This document shows, in pieces, positions 1 to 10,166 of a stretch of DNA of 64,000 bases (position 1 is its first letter; each line of letters begins with the position of its first letter). Made by a program: the position numbers and the translations under genes. Source of the DNA: Candidatus Phycorickettsia trachydisci (GTDB lineage: Bacteria; Pseudomonadota; Alphaproteobacteria; Rickettsiales; Rickettsiaceae). Below the pieces are notes generated by a model. That model searched no databases and had not been told where the DNA came from. It saw only the letters and a list, made by a program, of their open reading frames with translations. Where the stretch lies: assembly GCF_003015145.1 (NCBI RefSeq), contig NZ_CP027845.1:62001-126000 (forward strand), written 5' to 3'.

Positions 1-1
1 A

Positions 2-3000
2 AGCCTTGGAGCTAAGTTAAGAAGACAATTCTCATCAAAACATCACCTTCGGACTCATAGTTCAAATGTAGATGAAAGTCCTGAAGCTAAGTTAAAAAGA
101 GCTGAATTGCTATATAAGGCAGGGAGTTTTGGAGAGGCTCTTAGTATTTATTCAGATCTTTTAGCGATAACGCCTAATGACGCCTCTTTATTATATTGGA
201 ATGGCATGTGTTTGGACCGATTAGATGAAAAACCGAATGCAATCTCATTTTATGATAAAGCGATAGAATTAAATCCCGATGATTACTTGGTGCATTTTGC
301 TAGAGGAGTTGCGATGCACGATCAAGGATACTATAAAGATGCATTTGCATCATACAATAGAGCTTTTGAATTAAATACAGGATATCACGCAGTATGTTAT
401 AAAATAGGATGGTTGGGTTCGTACTTTGGCAAAGACGAAGAAGCTATGATTCTATATCAAGAAGCATCAAAATTTGAACCTACAAATATCTTATACTTCA
501 ATTTAATCGGTCATGCAGCATATAGTGCGAATAGAAAACAAACCGCATTTAATTCTTACATGCGCGCACTGGAGCTAAATCCAAATGACACTGTTTGTTG
601 GTATAACACAGCTATTGCTGCTTTTGAATTAGGCAAGGAAGATCAAGCTAAAACATTTTTTATCAAAATTTTGGAAAATCGCTCTAAAGATGTAATAGGC
701 ACCTTGAATGATATTGCAACACTACCAGATTCTCTTGATACATATCTAAGCTCTAAGCTTAATGGTGAGGTGCCAGTAGAATACGTCCGGAGTAAAGCCA
801 TGATATTAGAATTATTAGGTGAGTATGATGCGGCCCTTTGCATGTACAATGAAGCAATTAAAATTGATCCTGATGATGCCCTTGTATATCATCATCAAGG
901 GAAAATTTTATATTTAAACGAAGATTATAAAGGCGCCATTAAGTGCTTCAATCGAGCATTAAGTCTTGATATTAGCGATCTTAACTCATACTTATACAAT
1001 CTTTTATCACTTTATACCTTACATAATGACTTAGAGGGGCATACCTTATTCCCTGCCTTGAGCACCTTTGGACAAGAGGAGGATATTATAAATTTTATGG
1101 CAAACCTTCCTTGGGACAGTGAAGATCCGTATATACCCAAAGAAGCTCGAATCTTACTAGATCTGATTTTGTTCTCAAAAAGTTACTCAAGAGTTTTTAG
1201 TTTATTCGCAGAAAAAAATATTAACTTTAATTTAAAAATTTCTTTTGAAGACAATACATCTTTATTTGTCGCAATTATTCAAACTAAGGATGAATGGTTA
1301 ATATCTCAAATGCTCCGAATACCCATAAATTTTGAAGAGATACTAAAAGAGTTATTGCGAGATCTAGATGATAGCACCTGCCTTGACATAATTCAAAAAA
1401 TTGTATCTAAATCAGGCCCAGTCGCTCATAGCATCAGAGAAGGTCATACTAAACTATTAGAAATTGCTTTGAGCTGCTTCAAACCTCAAGCTGCAGAATA
1501 TTTATTAGGATTAAATACTAAACTAATCGACCAGATACAAGATAGGAATATTGCTGGTGAATTCATGATAGTTGTTAAGAATAAGGAACTATCTTGTATT
1601 TTACAAGAGAGATTCAATTTTGATCTTCGAGAAAAACTTCAACATGCGATTGTCCAAGATGATACTGAATTAGTTGGTAATATTTTAGTTATTTCGCCTG
1701 AATTATTAGATAGTTGGTTCGATGGGATGCCACTTGGGCATTGGGCCTTAAAACAAAATAAACTCGAAGTTATAGAATTGATTTTAATCAATGACATTAA
1801 CCTTGAATCAAAAGTAGACAACCAAGATCGCAATTTACTAACATTTGCATTAATCGAGAGAAAATTCGACATAGTTGAAGTATTAATCACTAAATATAAT
1901 TTTGGAATTGGTGAACCTTTATATAGTATGCTTAAAGATAACGATTCCGACGCCATATTCAATATACCAACTTCAATTTTACAACAAGCACTCAATCATC
2001 CTAGCATAAGCCAATTTCTTTCTCATCCTAACTCAGCATCAATCCGTGATGGCAAAGATAATACTGCCTTACATATTGCGGTGATGTACGCCAAAGAAGA
2101 TTTTATCGAGTATCATAAAGAAGAGTTATCACAAATGGTCAATGAAAAAAATCAAGATGGACAAACTCCTTTACATCTTTTACTCAATAAACTGACTGGC
2201 TATTTTGCGCAGGTAAAAATACTTGAGCAACTTCTAGATATGAAAAATATCGATGTAAAAATACCTGATGTAGAAGGTTTTACGGCAATCGATATAGCAG
2301 CAAATTTTTCACCTTATGTATTAAAAAGGTTTTTCGAAAAAGAGGTAGTCTCTAAATTAGAACTAACAGATCCAACTTATAGTTCTTGTCTTCCACTTTT
2401 TATGGAAATCAAAGATTTAGAATCAATTAAGAATACTCAAAAAGAAATCTTAAAATCCAATTATCCACTTCATTATGCTTGTTTACAAGAACATCAACAA
2501 CAAATTATTAAGTTACTAAATGATGAGGAAAATTATAATGTACCGGATATTTGGGGATATTTTCCTTTATATTATGCAATTTGCCAAGATAACTTAGAGG
2601 TGGTTAAGATTCTAGTGTCAAGAGATGATATTGATATTATAAGGGCAAGCAATAGATTCAATCGAACTACTACGCTTCATACCGCAATCTATCAAGATAA
2701 GCTTGATATTATTAAATGCCTATTTGAGAAGGCAATTAAACAAGAGGAGGGTATTTCAAATTTGCAAGGACAGTTTAACAGACCCCTTATACATAAAATC
2801 CAAAGTCCTCAAACTGCAGCCTATCTAGTTGATTTATTCAAAAAATTAACTAAGGCAAAACCATCTCAATATAAGCTTTTAGATCTTAATGAGCAGGATG
2901 CATATGGACACACAGCTCTTTACTATGCATCTATGTTGCCAGACCCACGATTAATGGACTATTGGTTTAAATTATCGACTACTTATCCCAAACAATACAG

Positions 3001-4420
3001 TATTGATATGTCTTTAAATCAAAACCTCATATGTAATGCTGCAATGCAAGGTAACACTAATATTATATATTATTTATTAGAACGTCATGGAGATGTGTTT
3101 AATTTAGATTCTGATGCTAACGATAAATTAGTGGAAATGAGCATTTGCGGACAAGGACCTCGGACCCTTAAGTTCCTTTTTTATCACTATCCTAAAAGTT
3201 ATCTATTAGTTAAAGACCCTTCAAGACTCAAAGAAATGGCATTATTTTTCGATAACCAAGAACTATCTGAATATTTAAATGATGCAAAATTGATGAGTAT
3301 TTTGTACAAACATTCCGAACTAAGGTTGCTAGAAAAAATAGAAGAAGTTGAAATAAAGTATCTAAGTAAGTTACGCGATCTAGAGAGTAAATTTAAGGAT
3401 GTACAAAATGTAGCTGAACGATCAGTATTTGGATCGATGACAAGTAGGTCATTCGATAGCACAAAGCCATTCTTAGGTACAATTAGAAAAAAATTATCAG
3501 ATCTACAAAAGGGCTTTGAAACTATTAGGGAACAACAAATTGAACATGATCAAATGATGGTACTCAGTGGGGTAGATGAAAGAGCTAGGGTGCAAAAAGC
3601 CCTACAAGATTTCAAAAAGCAAGAACCTAAATTACACGATTATTGTATTACTTTTTATTATGGTCTCAATACTTACTTCACGACATACAAAACCCTTAGC
3701 AATGGTGCTATACAAACATGTGAAGATATCTCAGATACAGCAGCAAAATACGGTATTCGCCTCTTCCTAAAAGCGAGCAAGGCAGCGTCTAGAGGTCTAC
3801 CAATTGTTGCTAGTGTTGTAGGATTTCTAGATCTGGTTGTTGTTGGTACTTATACCACTATACAAACACTCAAATTACAAAATAAAATCCAAATTATCAA
3901 TGATATTATTCAAAAAAAATCTCCTCTTGAAGATGAATTAAGCTTAAATATTGTAAAAGCAGCCGTTGCTATAACCAAACTTAAAGGTGAGGAAATAAGT
4001 TTACAAGCCTCTGGATCTAATAAAAAACTTGAATGGATTGAAAAAAAATTAAAAGGCTTAAAACAAAATATTATAGGTGAGGAAATAATTTCTACGCCGG
4101 CAGCTGCCTTAGCAATGCAACATGTTGGTACCATAATTGCTAACATATATAAAGATTACAATCGTATTATTAGTAATGATGAGCCATTAGATGAGATGCT
4201 GATATCTTTATCTCTGAACGTTAAGCCTGCGGCTTCACCAACAACGAGACGCGAAGAAGCAAGACGTAGATCAGCAGTAAATCTTTATATGTATGATAAA
4301 GTATATGACTTAGATCATCAGGACCAAAACTGTCAAACAAACTACGATTACAATCACGACAAATCGCTTATTGCCAAAGATTCACTTATGTCTTTTTCAA
4401 CAGATTCAAGCGATTCTTAG
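2..4420 (+). CDS. TPR and ankyrin repeat giant protein, 5' end outside window
   Basis: The frame is open from the first bases of the window to a TAG stop, so 1472 codons are visible and the true start lies upstream. A TTG at 107 is only an internal Leu codon within the first TPR helix. The first ~310 residues hold about seven tetratricopeptide repeats (helix pairs ending in forms like AIELNPDD, ALELNPND and AIKIDPDD). Divergent ankyrin repeats follow (about nt 1680-3100, e.g. NTALHIAVMYAKEDF and QTPLHLLLNKL). Then come a charged coiled-coil stretch near nt 3300-3420, a hydrophobic segment near nt 3790-3870 (PIVASVVGFLDLVVVGT) that could cross or insert in a membrane, and a Ser/Asp-rich tail. 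TPR plus ankyrin architecture is typical of proteins that contact host proteins. A secreted-effector role is inferred. The specific target is unknown. Confidence 0.88.
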   Translation, partial: SLGAKLRRQFSSKHHLRTHSSNVDESPEAKLKRAELLYKAGSFGEALSIYSDLLAITPNDASLLYWNGMCLDRLDEKPNAISFYDKAIELNPDDYLVHFARGVAMHDQGYYKDAFASYNRAFELNTGYHAVCYKIGWLGSYFGKDEEAMILYQEASKFEPTNILYFNLIGHAAYSANRKQTAFNSYMRALELNPNDTVCWYNTAIAAFELGKEDQAKTFFIKILENRSKDVIGTLNDIATLPDSLDTYLSSKLNGEVPVEYVRSKAMILELLGEYDAALCMYNEAIKIDPDDALVYHHQGKILYLNEDYKGAIKCFNRALSLDISDLNSYLYNLLSLYTLHNDLEGHTLFPALSTFGQEEDIINFMANLPWDSEDPYIPKEARILLDLILFSKSYSRVFSLFAEKNINFNLKISFEDNTSLFVAIIQTKDEWLISQMLRIPINFEEILKELLRDLDDSTCLDIIQKIVSKSGPVAHSIREGHTKLLEIALSCFKPQAAEYLLGLNTKLIDQIQDRNIAGEFMIVVKNKELSCILQERFNFDLREKLQHAIVQDDTELVGNILVISPELLDSWFDGMPLGHWALKQNKLEVIELILINDINLESKVDNQDRNLLTFALIERKFDIVEVLITKYNFGIGEPLYSMLKDNDSDAIFNIPTSILQQALNHPSISQFLSHPNSASIRDGKDNTALHIAVMYAKEDFIEYHKEELSQMVNEKNQDGQTPLHLLLNKLTGYFAQVKILEQLLDMKNIDVKIPDVEGFTAIDIAANFSPYVLKRFFEKEVVSKLELTDPTYSSCLPLFMEIKDLESIKNTQKEILKSNYPLHYACLQEHQQQIIKLLNDEENYNVPDIWGYFPLYYAICQDNLEVVKILVSRDDIDIIRASNRFNRTTTLHTAIYQDKLDIIKCLFEKAIKQEEGISNLQGQFNRPLIHKIQSPQTAAYLVDLFKKLTKAKPSQYKLLDLNEQDAYGHTALYYASMLPDPRLMDYWFKLSTTYPKQYSIDMSLNQNLICNAAMQGNTNIIYYLLERHGDVFNLDSDANDKLVEMSICGQGPRTLKFLFYHYPKSYLLVKDPSRLKEMALFFDNQELSEYLNDAKLMSILYKHSELRLLEKIEEVEIKYLSKLRDLESKFKDVQNVAERSVFGSMTSRSFDSTKPFLGTIRKKLSDLQKGFETIREQQIEHDQMMVLSGVDERARVQKALQDFKKQEPKLHDYCITFYYGLNTYFTTYKTLSNGAIQTCEDISDTAAKYGIRLFLKASKAASRGLPIVASVVGFLDLVVVGTYTTIQTLKLQNKIQIINDIIQKKSPLEDELSLNIVKAAVAITKLKGEEISLQASGSNKKLEWIEKKLKGLKQNIIGEEIISTPAAALAMQHVGTIIANIYKDYNRIISNDEPLDEMLISLSLNVKPAASPTTRREEARRRSAVNLYMYDKVYDLDHQDQNCQTNYDYNHDKSLIAKDSLMSFSTDSSDS

Positions 4421-4446
4421 ACTTGGGATAAATCCTTAAAATACAA

Positions 4447-6651
4447 CTATAGCTGGTCAATATTTTCATTCAGTTCTCCTGATGCCGATGTTTCAAGCGG
4501 AATCTGAAGTGTGTTTTCAAAATTATCTGGCGCATTAATTTTAGGCTTCTTTGTCTGCGGCTGGGTATCTTCTTGATATGCTTTGGCCAAACTCATTTGA
4601 TCAGGGTGGCTCAAAAAAGACACTAAAGTTTGTAGCATGTCATCTTTAGCTATTTGAGTGAGCTTATGTGGCGGTTCAACTTGGAGAGTTTGTTGTAGCA
4701 ATTTTAATTTAGGTTTTTCTAATTCATCAATAACATTAGATACCAATGAATCGTGTAATTTTTCATTTTCTTTGTTTTCTTGGGCAATTTCTATCCATTC
4801 TCCTTGGAGTGTTAATATTTCTATTACATTTTTTTCTGTTAAATTTACCTCAATAGCATCTAGATTGCTTTCCTTAATGATTTCTACAAGCTCGTCTAAT
4901 AATTCCTGGATGAATTTTTCTATGATCTCTGAATGAATATATTTTTGATAATAATTAACAAAATTTCTCCAAGGATAATTGAAAATACCACCATAATCAG
5001 ATGGATCATGGTCTTCCGACAAAAATTTTTTGAAAGTGTTAACCAAATAAAGACCGCCTCGAATGTTATCTTTAATATTTTTGCTTTCATTTAGAAATTT
5101 AAAGGTGTCCAGAATGAATGAGCCTATATCATTGATATTGATAGCCACTTTATGGCTCAATAATAACATAGCGACATCTGAGTTCTGGGATTCAAGACAT
5201 ATGTCAAGTGGAGTGCCCCATTCTTGCTTTTCATTAATATCAGCTCCTTTTTCTATTAACCATTTCACTACATCGTAACTATTACCACGCGCAGCTCGAT
5301 GTATTGGCCTGCCTTCACAGCCTAATGTATCAATTGAACAACCATTTTCATAAAGCCATTTGACTAAATCAAGGTCGTTTCGATACGAGGCGTTATACAT
5401 GGAAGTGTTGCTACCTCCGTCTTGTATGTCGAGCTCTGCTCCATAGGAAAAAAGTAGCTTAGCAGCTTCGAAGGCGCGACAATCTGCGGCACGATGCATG
5501 GGTGTCTCGTAGAAAATTCCGGTTTCGCTCCTGTAAAAGTCAAAGTATTCGTTCTTAGTTCGAATATTAGGATCAACGCCCTTTGAGATTAATAGTTCAA
5601 TAAGTTGTGTATTATTATTCTCAGCTGCCACATGAAGTAGGGATTCTTCTATTTTTTCATATTTGCCAAAAATGTCAGCCCCATTTTCATATAAACACTC
5701 CACCATTGCTTGATTGTTGCAGCAAGCTGCCCAGTACACCGGGGTTCTTCCTTCGTGGTCTGGCAGATTTAGATTAGCTCCGTGTTTAACAAGCAACTTT
5801 ACTGCTTCGAATTGATTATGCTGAGCTGCTATGCGTAAAGGAGTTTTAGACTCTTTGATTGTTGTAGCATTTACGTCAAATTTCTGTTCAATAAGTGACT
5901 CTATAAGTTTTAGATGTCCATTTTGTGCTGCAATATGAAGAAAGGTTAGTCCGTCATTTGTGGCAAAATCAATTTTTGCACCTTTTTCATAAAGCCAATC
6001 TATCATTTTAAGCTGTCCACATATGCCAGCAAAATATATTGGCGTTAATCCATTTTTGTCCTTAATTTCAATATTTGCGCCATGTTCGCACAGTAAAGCG
6101 GCTGCTTCTATATGGCCAGCTGCACAATGCAAAGGTGAGAAGCCGTCTGCATACACACCTTCTAGCTCTTGAAAATTTGCGTCAAAACCTTGTGCTAGCA
6201 ATAACTGCATTAGCTCCGTAAAATTACTGTAGCTTGCTAAATTTAAAAGGTTTGTTCCTCGTTTTGTTACTAATTTGATATCAGATCCATTATCTATCAA
6301 CCATTTAATTAACTCAAAATTGCCAGAAAGCGCAGCTGAATGTATAGCCGTGTAGCCTTCCCATAACTTTGTGTTATTTAAATCAAATCCTTTAGAGTGA
6401 AGAAATTTAACTATATCTATATCGCCCTTCTTGGCGGCTTCATACATAGCTTCATCGGCTGCCTCTGATCCTTCGTCGATACGTAACTTGGAATAAACCA
6501 ATTTAAACATTTCAAAGTTACCAGTTCTTATTGCTTGGACGATAGCCTTACTTTTATCTCCCGAATCAAGATATATTTTATCTGCTAGGGAATTGAATCC
6601 ATCGATATCATTTTCTCTTATGTAGCACAGTAAGTCTTCAAAGTTTTTCAT
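4447..6651 (-). CDS. Ankyrin repeat protein, 734 aa
   Basis: Residues about 35-500 are a nearly continuous stack of around 13 ankyrin repeats with well-kept consensus (TFLHIAAQNGHLKLIESLI, GRTPVYWAACCNNQAMVECL). The C-terminal 230 residues are helical, charged and unrelated to ankyrin, with a basic KKPKI patch about 35 residues from the end. There is no signal peptide, so the protein is cytoplasmic or exported by a non-Sec route. A strong AGGAGT ribosome site precedes the ATG, and a good sigma-70-type promoter lies just upstream. It is convergent with the TPR/ankyrin gene, 26 bp apart. Ankyrin proteins of this type in Rickettsiales are often type IV secretion substrates. That role is inferred here, and the binding partner is unknown. 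Confidence 0.9.
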   Translation of the reverse strand: MKNFEDLLCYIRENDIDGFNSLADKIYLDSGDKSKAIVQAIRTGNFEMFKLVYSKLRIDEGSEAADEAMYEAAKKGDIDIVKFLHSKGFDLNNTKLWEGYTAIHSAALSGNFELIKWLIDNGSDIKLVTKRGTNLLNLASYSNFTELMQLLLAQGFDANFQELEGVYADGFSPLHCAAGHIEAAALLCEHGANIEIKDKNGLTPIYFAGICGQLKMIDWLYEKGAKIDFATNDGLTFLHIAAQNGHLKLIESLIEQKFDVNATTIKESKTPLRIAAQHNQFEAVKLLVKHGANLNLPDHEGRTPVYWAACCNNQAMVECLYENGADIFGKYEKIEESLLHVAAENNNTQLIELLISKGVDPNIRTKNEYFDFYRSETGIFYETPMHRAADCRAFEAAKLLFSYGAELDIQDGGSNTSMYNASYRNDLDLVKWLYENGCSIDTLGCEGRPIHRAARGNSYDVVKWLIEKGADINEKQEWGTPLDICLESQNSDVAMLLLSHKVAININDIGSFILDTFKFLNESKNIKDNIRGGLYLVNTFKKFLSEDHDPSDYGGIFNYPWRNFVNYYQKYIHSEIIEKFIQELLDELVEIIKESNLDAIEVNLTEKNVIEILTLQGEWIEIAQENKENEKLHDSLVSNVIDELEKPKLKLLQQTLQVEPPHKLTQIAKDDMLQTLVSFLSHPDQMSLAKAYQEDTQPQTKKPKINAPDNFENTLQIPLETSASGELNENIDQL

Positions 6652-6687
6652 ATAACTACTCCTAATTTTTACATCATCTTATTTTAT

Positions 6688-6716
6688 AGTATATTATTTT
6701 AACTATAAATTTGCAA
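6688..6716 (-). promoter_or_regulatory. Sigma-70-like promoter of the 734-aa ankyrin gene
   Basis: On the minus strand a TTGCAA box (6711-6716) is separated by 17 bp from TATACT (6688-6693), 37 bp before the ATG. The spacer contains TTTATAGTT, which also occurs in promoters of other ankyrin genes in this window. Confidence 0.55.
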
Positions 6717-6724
6717 TATCTTAA

Positions 6725-7426
6725 CTATTTTATAATTTCAGATATGTTTTCGTAATCTTCTGGATTTGAGACATGATAAAAATGGCCGCTATTTTCATGA
6801 CCATAGAGACTAATTGAAGGATAAAGATAGTATTTGGAGAGAGAAAAGATATCATCGGGGTAGATTGCAATTAGAGATGGTTTTATTATTTGTAAGCCAC
6901 ATGACATGAATGCCCTCTGAGGATTATCTCGATTTAACTTGCCTTGAGTATCTATGTCAAAATCACCTTTACCGACCGACCCATAGCACCTCTCTAAAGG
7001 ACTGATACAAATTAGAAAATCCATTTTTTGTGGATCCCATTTTTCAAGCATCTCTTGCCATATATTGCCTTGAGTAGTAATAAGGGAGTCGCTATTTATG
7101 GTAAAAATTGCCTCTTGATCTCTGAGAAGGTCATAAAACTTTTTGATTGTGCCCCCAGTTTCACATATTACTTCTTCATGCAAAACGTTAATTTCCGCAG
7201 TCCCTTGGTATTGTTTTTTATAGGTATTTACAGCTTCGCTAATTTGATCAGCTAAATAATGGGAATTGATGTATATTTTTTTAAATGGAAATTTTGTGGC
7301 TAAATCAAGGCAGTGGTATAGCATTGGTTTGCCTGCAATTGCAAGTAATGGTTTAGGGCAATTTTGTGTTAAGGGCATCATACGTTTGCCAAAACCTGCG
7401 GCATATATTAATAATGTATCTATCAT
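6725..7426 (-). CDS. murU: Sugar-phosphate nucleotidyltransferase, MurU-like
   Basis: A 233-aa NTP_transferase protein. It opens with the nucleotide-binding loop AAGFGKRMMPLT followed by KPLLAIAGKPMLYH, the signature of sugar-1-phosphate nucleotidyltransferases. The length and the lack of a C-terminal beta-helix fit N-acetylmuramate-1-phosphate uridylyltransferase (MurU, peptidoglycan recycling) or a mannose-1-phosphate guanylyltransferase-like enzyme, rather than GlmU. Its ATG overlaps the cysQ stop by 4 bp, so the two are translationally coupled at the end of the dnaX-to-murU run. The family is secure. The sugar specificity is inferred, because the MurNAc kinase AmgK is not in the window. 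Confidence 0.72.
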   Translation of the reverse strand: MIDTLLIYAAGFGKRMMPLTQNCPKPLLAIAGKPMLYHCLDLATKFPFKKIYINSHYLADQISEAVNTYKKQYQGTAEINVLHEEVICETGGTIKKFYDLLRDQEAIFTINSDSLITTQGNIWQEMLEKWDPQKMDFLICISPLERCYGSVGKGDFDIDTQGKLNRDNPQRAFMSCGLQIIKPSLIAIYPDDIFSLSKYYLYPSISLYGHENSGHFYHVSNPEDYENISEIIK

Positions 7427-8184
7427 GCAAATCTCAATATCATTTCTTTATTATCCATAGCCCTCTTACTACATACTATCAGATCTGAATTGCCGAACAA
7501 AGGTTTGCCATACACAAGCGTGTTTCCCTGTTTATCCATGATATCTCCCCCTATCTGCTGCAGTATGCTATGCGCAGCAGCGGTATCCCATTCCATTAGC
7601 ATTTTAGATACATAATAAACGTCTATATCTCCATTGATAACCATTGCTAATCTATTTGCATTAGAGGAGGGTGGGACTTGGGCAAATAAGTCTGGGCGTT
7701 CGTAAATTTTGGCGCTATTTTTTTGATTATCGGGCATTAAAATCTTTAACTTTCCTTCAACTGGCTGAATTATGGATTCTTTGCCATTGACAATCTTTTT
7801 CACTTTATCTTCATTATTGAAAAATAGAGTTTTTGTTGCAGGGTGATAGACAAATCCAATAATAGGTACGTGTTTATCGACTAATGCAAGGTTAATAGCA
7901 TAATTATCCTTACCTTTTACATAATGCTTTGTACCATCTATTGGGTCTAAAAGCCAAAACTTTTTACCAACAAAATGAATGCTATGATCTTCTTCCGAGA
8001 TCACTGGAATTGTGGGGGTAATTTTAGATAAATTTTCGGTGATGAAGTCGCTTACCTTGATATCGGCGTTGGTAACAAAACTACCATCAGATTTACGCTT
8101 GACCTCTAAGTTATGTTGCATGCTTGTAGCAATTTGCCCTCCTTCTTCTAGTAAACTAATAATAGCTTCAAAATCTAATACCAT
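7423..8184 (-). CDS. cysQ: Inositol monophosphatase-family phosphatase, CysQ-like
   Basis: A 253-aa protein with the metal-binding motifs of the IMPase/FBPase superfamily: the Glu pair in ISEEDH, DPIDGT within FWLLDPIDGTKHYVKG, and WDTAAAH near the C-terminus. This arrangement matches 3'(2'),5'-bisphosphate nucleotidase CysQ, which turns 3'-phosphoadenosine 5'-phosphate into AMP in the cytoplasm. Rickettsiales generally lack sulfate assimilation, so the in vivo substrate may be another phosphate ester or PAP released from acyl-carrier protein turnover. It overlaps the ygfZ 3' end by 10 bp and murU by 4 bp. Confidence 0.85.
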   Translation of the reverse strand: MVLDFEAIISLLEEGGQIATSMQHNLEVKRKSDGSFVTNADIKVSDFITENLSKITPTIPVISEEDHSIHFVGKKFWLLDPIDGTKHYVKGKDNYAINLALVDKHVPIIGFVYHPATKTLFFNNEDKVKKIVNGKESIIQPVEGKLKILMPDNQKNSAKIYERPDLFAQVPPSSNANRLAMVINGDIDVYYVSKMLMEWDTAAAHSILQQIGGDIMDKQGNTLVYGKPLFGNSDLIVCSKRAMDNKEMILRFA

Positions 8185-8933
8185 GGCGCTATCTTCATCT
8201 TAATTGTCTTATCTTCTAGTGAAGCTTCTAAAAATGGCTCTTCTTTTCGAAGCAAACATATGCCTTTATTTTTATAGCTTGAACATAAAGCGCCTATTTT
8301 TTCGCCTTGATGCAATATTTCAGCGCCATTGGAACTTGCAATATCGTTTTCTGCTTCTAATAAATATAAGCGTTTACGTACGACTCCTTGATGCTTAGCT
8401 CTGGCTATAACTTCTTGACCTGGATAGCATCCCTTTGTATAACTAATGCCATTTAAGATATCTATACCGAATTCAACAGGAATTGTTTTATCTGGAATCA
8501 TATCGATTTCTCCATCGGGTATTCCATAATCATACTTATCTTGCATATATAAATCACTCCCTTTATCCAAACCATCAGAGACAATACTTCTGTATCTTAG
8601 TTTATCATACCTTGAGTCTTTAAATGACATCTTACCAAACGGTTGATCAGAATATACAACTTGTAAATCTTCTTCTGTTATAAGCACCTTGGAGCGCATT
8701 TTATATTTTATCAAAGTACTAAGCAGTCTATCTTTTAAGCCAGTATCTAAAAAATATTCATCTATTCCAGGAAAAACAAAAAAATCGCAAATTAAACGTC
8801 CAGTTGCAGACAGAATAAGTTGGTAGCTTAGTTGGTCTTGATCAACTATGTTAGTTGTGATGGAAGATAAAAATTTATGTTTGTCATCTCCTGAAATCTT
8901 GATAACTGATCTGTTAAGAATTTGATATTCCAT
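8175..8933 (-). CDS. ygfZ: Folate-binding YgfZ (GcvT-like) protein
   Basis: A 252-aa relative of the aminomethyltransferase GcvT. It carries the family's diagnostic K-G-C-Y-x-G-Q-E-V motif (TKGCYPGQEVIARAKHQG), whose Cys is functionally required in YgfZ/Iba57 proteins. These proteins use tetrahydrofolate to support assembly or repair of certain 4Fe-4S enzymes. No glycine-cleavage genes are adjacent, which favours YgfZ over GcvT. It overlaps lspA by 20 bp at its start and cysQ by 10 bp at its end, so it sits inside a tight operon. Confidence 0.85.
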   Translation of the reverse strand: MEYQILNRSVIKISGDDKHKFLSSITTNIVDQDQLSYQLILSATGRLICDFFVFPGIDEYFLDTGLKDRLLSTLIKYKMRSKVLITEEDLQVVYSDQPFGKMSFKDSRYDKLRYRSIVSDGLDKGSDLYMQDKYDYGIPDGEIDMIPDKTIPVEFGIDILNGISYTKGCYPGQEVIARAKHQGVVRKRLYLLEAENDIASSNGAEILHQGEKIGALCSSYKNKGICLLRKEEPFLEASLEDKTIKMKIAPWY

Positions 8934-9405
8934 TCTTTTTTTGATGAAAAATTTCCCAAAATAACATAATCACTCCTAAGCTAATAAACATATCTGCGAC
9001 GTTAAATGCAGGAAAATAATATTCTTGATAATGAACGCTTATAAAATCAAATACAGCTCCTCTTGTAAAGCGATCAAACAAATTACCCGCACCACCTCCA
9101 ATAACTACTAGATAAAACTTAGGTGAGTTTTTATCTATTATATAAGCAAGGAGCAAATATGCTATGATGCTTGAGTTTATGACTAAAAAAATTGCATTAC
9201 TGTATTTATGATGGCTATCAAATAAGCCCATGCTAATACCATAATTCCAGCTATAAACCATATCTAAAAAGCTATTTATGTGCAAAATATAGCCAGCCCT
9301 AGTTTTAAGGTAAGCGATAAAAAAGCTTTTTGTATACTGATCTACCCAGACCATTAAAGCTATTATTATGCTCGATATCAAAGCTCTTTTTATTATATCT
9401 TTCAT
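8914..9405 (-). CDS. lspA: Lipoprotein signal peptidase (signal peptidase II)
   Basis: A 163-aa inner-membrane aspartyl protease with four predicted membrane segments. Both catalytic Asp motifs are visible: GNLFDR and FNVADMFIS. It cleaves the signal peptide of prolipoproteins just before the lipidated Cys, so it would process lipoproteins such as the LTSC-type leader of the PBP4-like protein at 52.7 kb. The ATG overlaps the tatD stop (ATGA). Confidence 0.95.
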   Translation of the reverse strand: MKDIIKRALISSIIIALMVWVDQYTKSFFIAYLKTRAGYILHINSFLDMVYSWNYGISMGLFDSHHKYSNAIFLVINSSIIAYLLLAYIIDKNSPKFYLVVIGGGAGNLFDRFTRGAVFDFISVHYQEYYFPAFNVADMFISLGVIMLFWEIFHQKKNGISNS

Positions 9406-10166
9406 GCTGCTTTTGTAAAAAGTTTAAAGAAGTTATTGGTAGTTTGTTCGGCTACTTTTTCTTTTGAGATGTTTTTTAATTCTGCAATTTTCTCTGCTAC
9501 GAACCTAACAAAAGCAGGCTCATTTTGTTTGCCACGCATAGGAACTGGGGCTAAGTATGGAGAGTCAGTTTCTATTAGAAGCCTATCTAAAGGTACGTAT
9601 TTAACAACTTCTACTATGGCAGCTGCATTTTTAAAGGTTACAATCCCAGAGATAGAGATGTAAAAATCTATATCCAAAACTTTCTTGGCAAAATTTATAT
9701 CTGATGTAAAGCAGTGAATTAATCCTGAGAATTTGCTATTTTCATATTCAGATCTCAAAATGTTGCTCATATCACTATCTGCATCACGGGTGTGTACTAT
9801 CAGGGGTAATCCTTTCATGCTGCTTGCTTCAATATGATTTGTAAAAGACTTGATTTGTGCTTGTTTGTTATGTTGTTGGTAGTAGTAGTCTAAACCTGTT
9901 TCGCCAAAGCCTATAATTTTTTTATGCTGCGATAATTCTACCAGCCTATCAACAGATGGAATATCTGTGTCTTGCTTAATGTGACATGGATGAACCCCGC
10001 AAGAAGCAAAAATTCCATCCTCTTGGACAATATTAAGTAACTCATCTATTTCGCTTAGCTTTGTACAAATAGTTTGCATGTAACTCACTCCTGCAGCATT
10101 TGCTCTTTTGATTGACTCTAAAGAGTCGGGAAGCATATTTAAATGGCAGTGAGAGTCTACTAACAT
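9402..10166 (-). CDS. tatD: TatD-family metal-dependent DNase
   Basis: A 254-aa TIM-barrel metallohydrolase. Metal ligands are present in order: DSHCHLN at the N-terminus, the Glu of GETGLDYYY, His in LIVHTRDA, His in GLIHCFTSD and Asp in LIETDSPYLAP. TatD proteins are 3'-5' exonucleases linked to DNA repair and turnover. In many bacteria the gene follows metG, as here, where it overlaps metG by 7 bp. Confidence 0.93.
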   Translation of the reverse strand: MLVDSHCHLNMLPDSLESIKRANAAGVSYMQTICTKLSEIDELLNIVQEDGIFASCGVHPCHIKQDTDIPSVDRLVELSQHKKIIGFGETGLDYYYQQHNKQAQIKSFTNHIEASSMKGLPLIVHTRDADSDMSNILRSEYENSKFSGLIHCFTSDINFAKKVLDIDFYISISGIVTFKNAAAIVEVVKYVPLDRLLIETDSPYLAPVPMRGKQNEPAFVRFVAEKIAELKNISKEKVAEQTTNNFFKLFTKAA

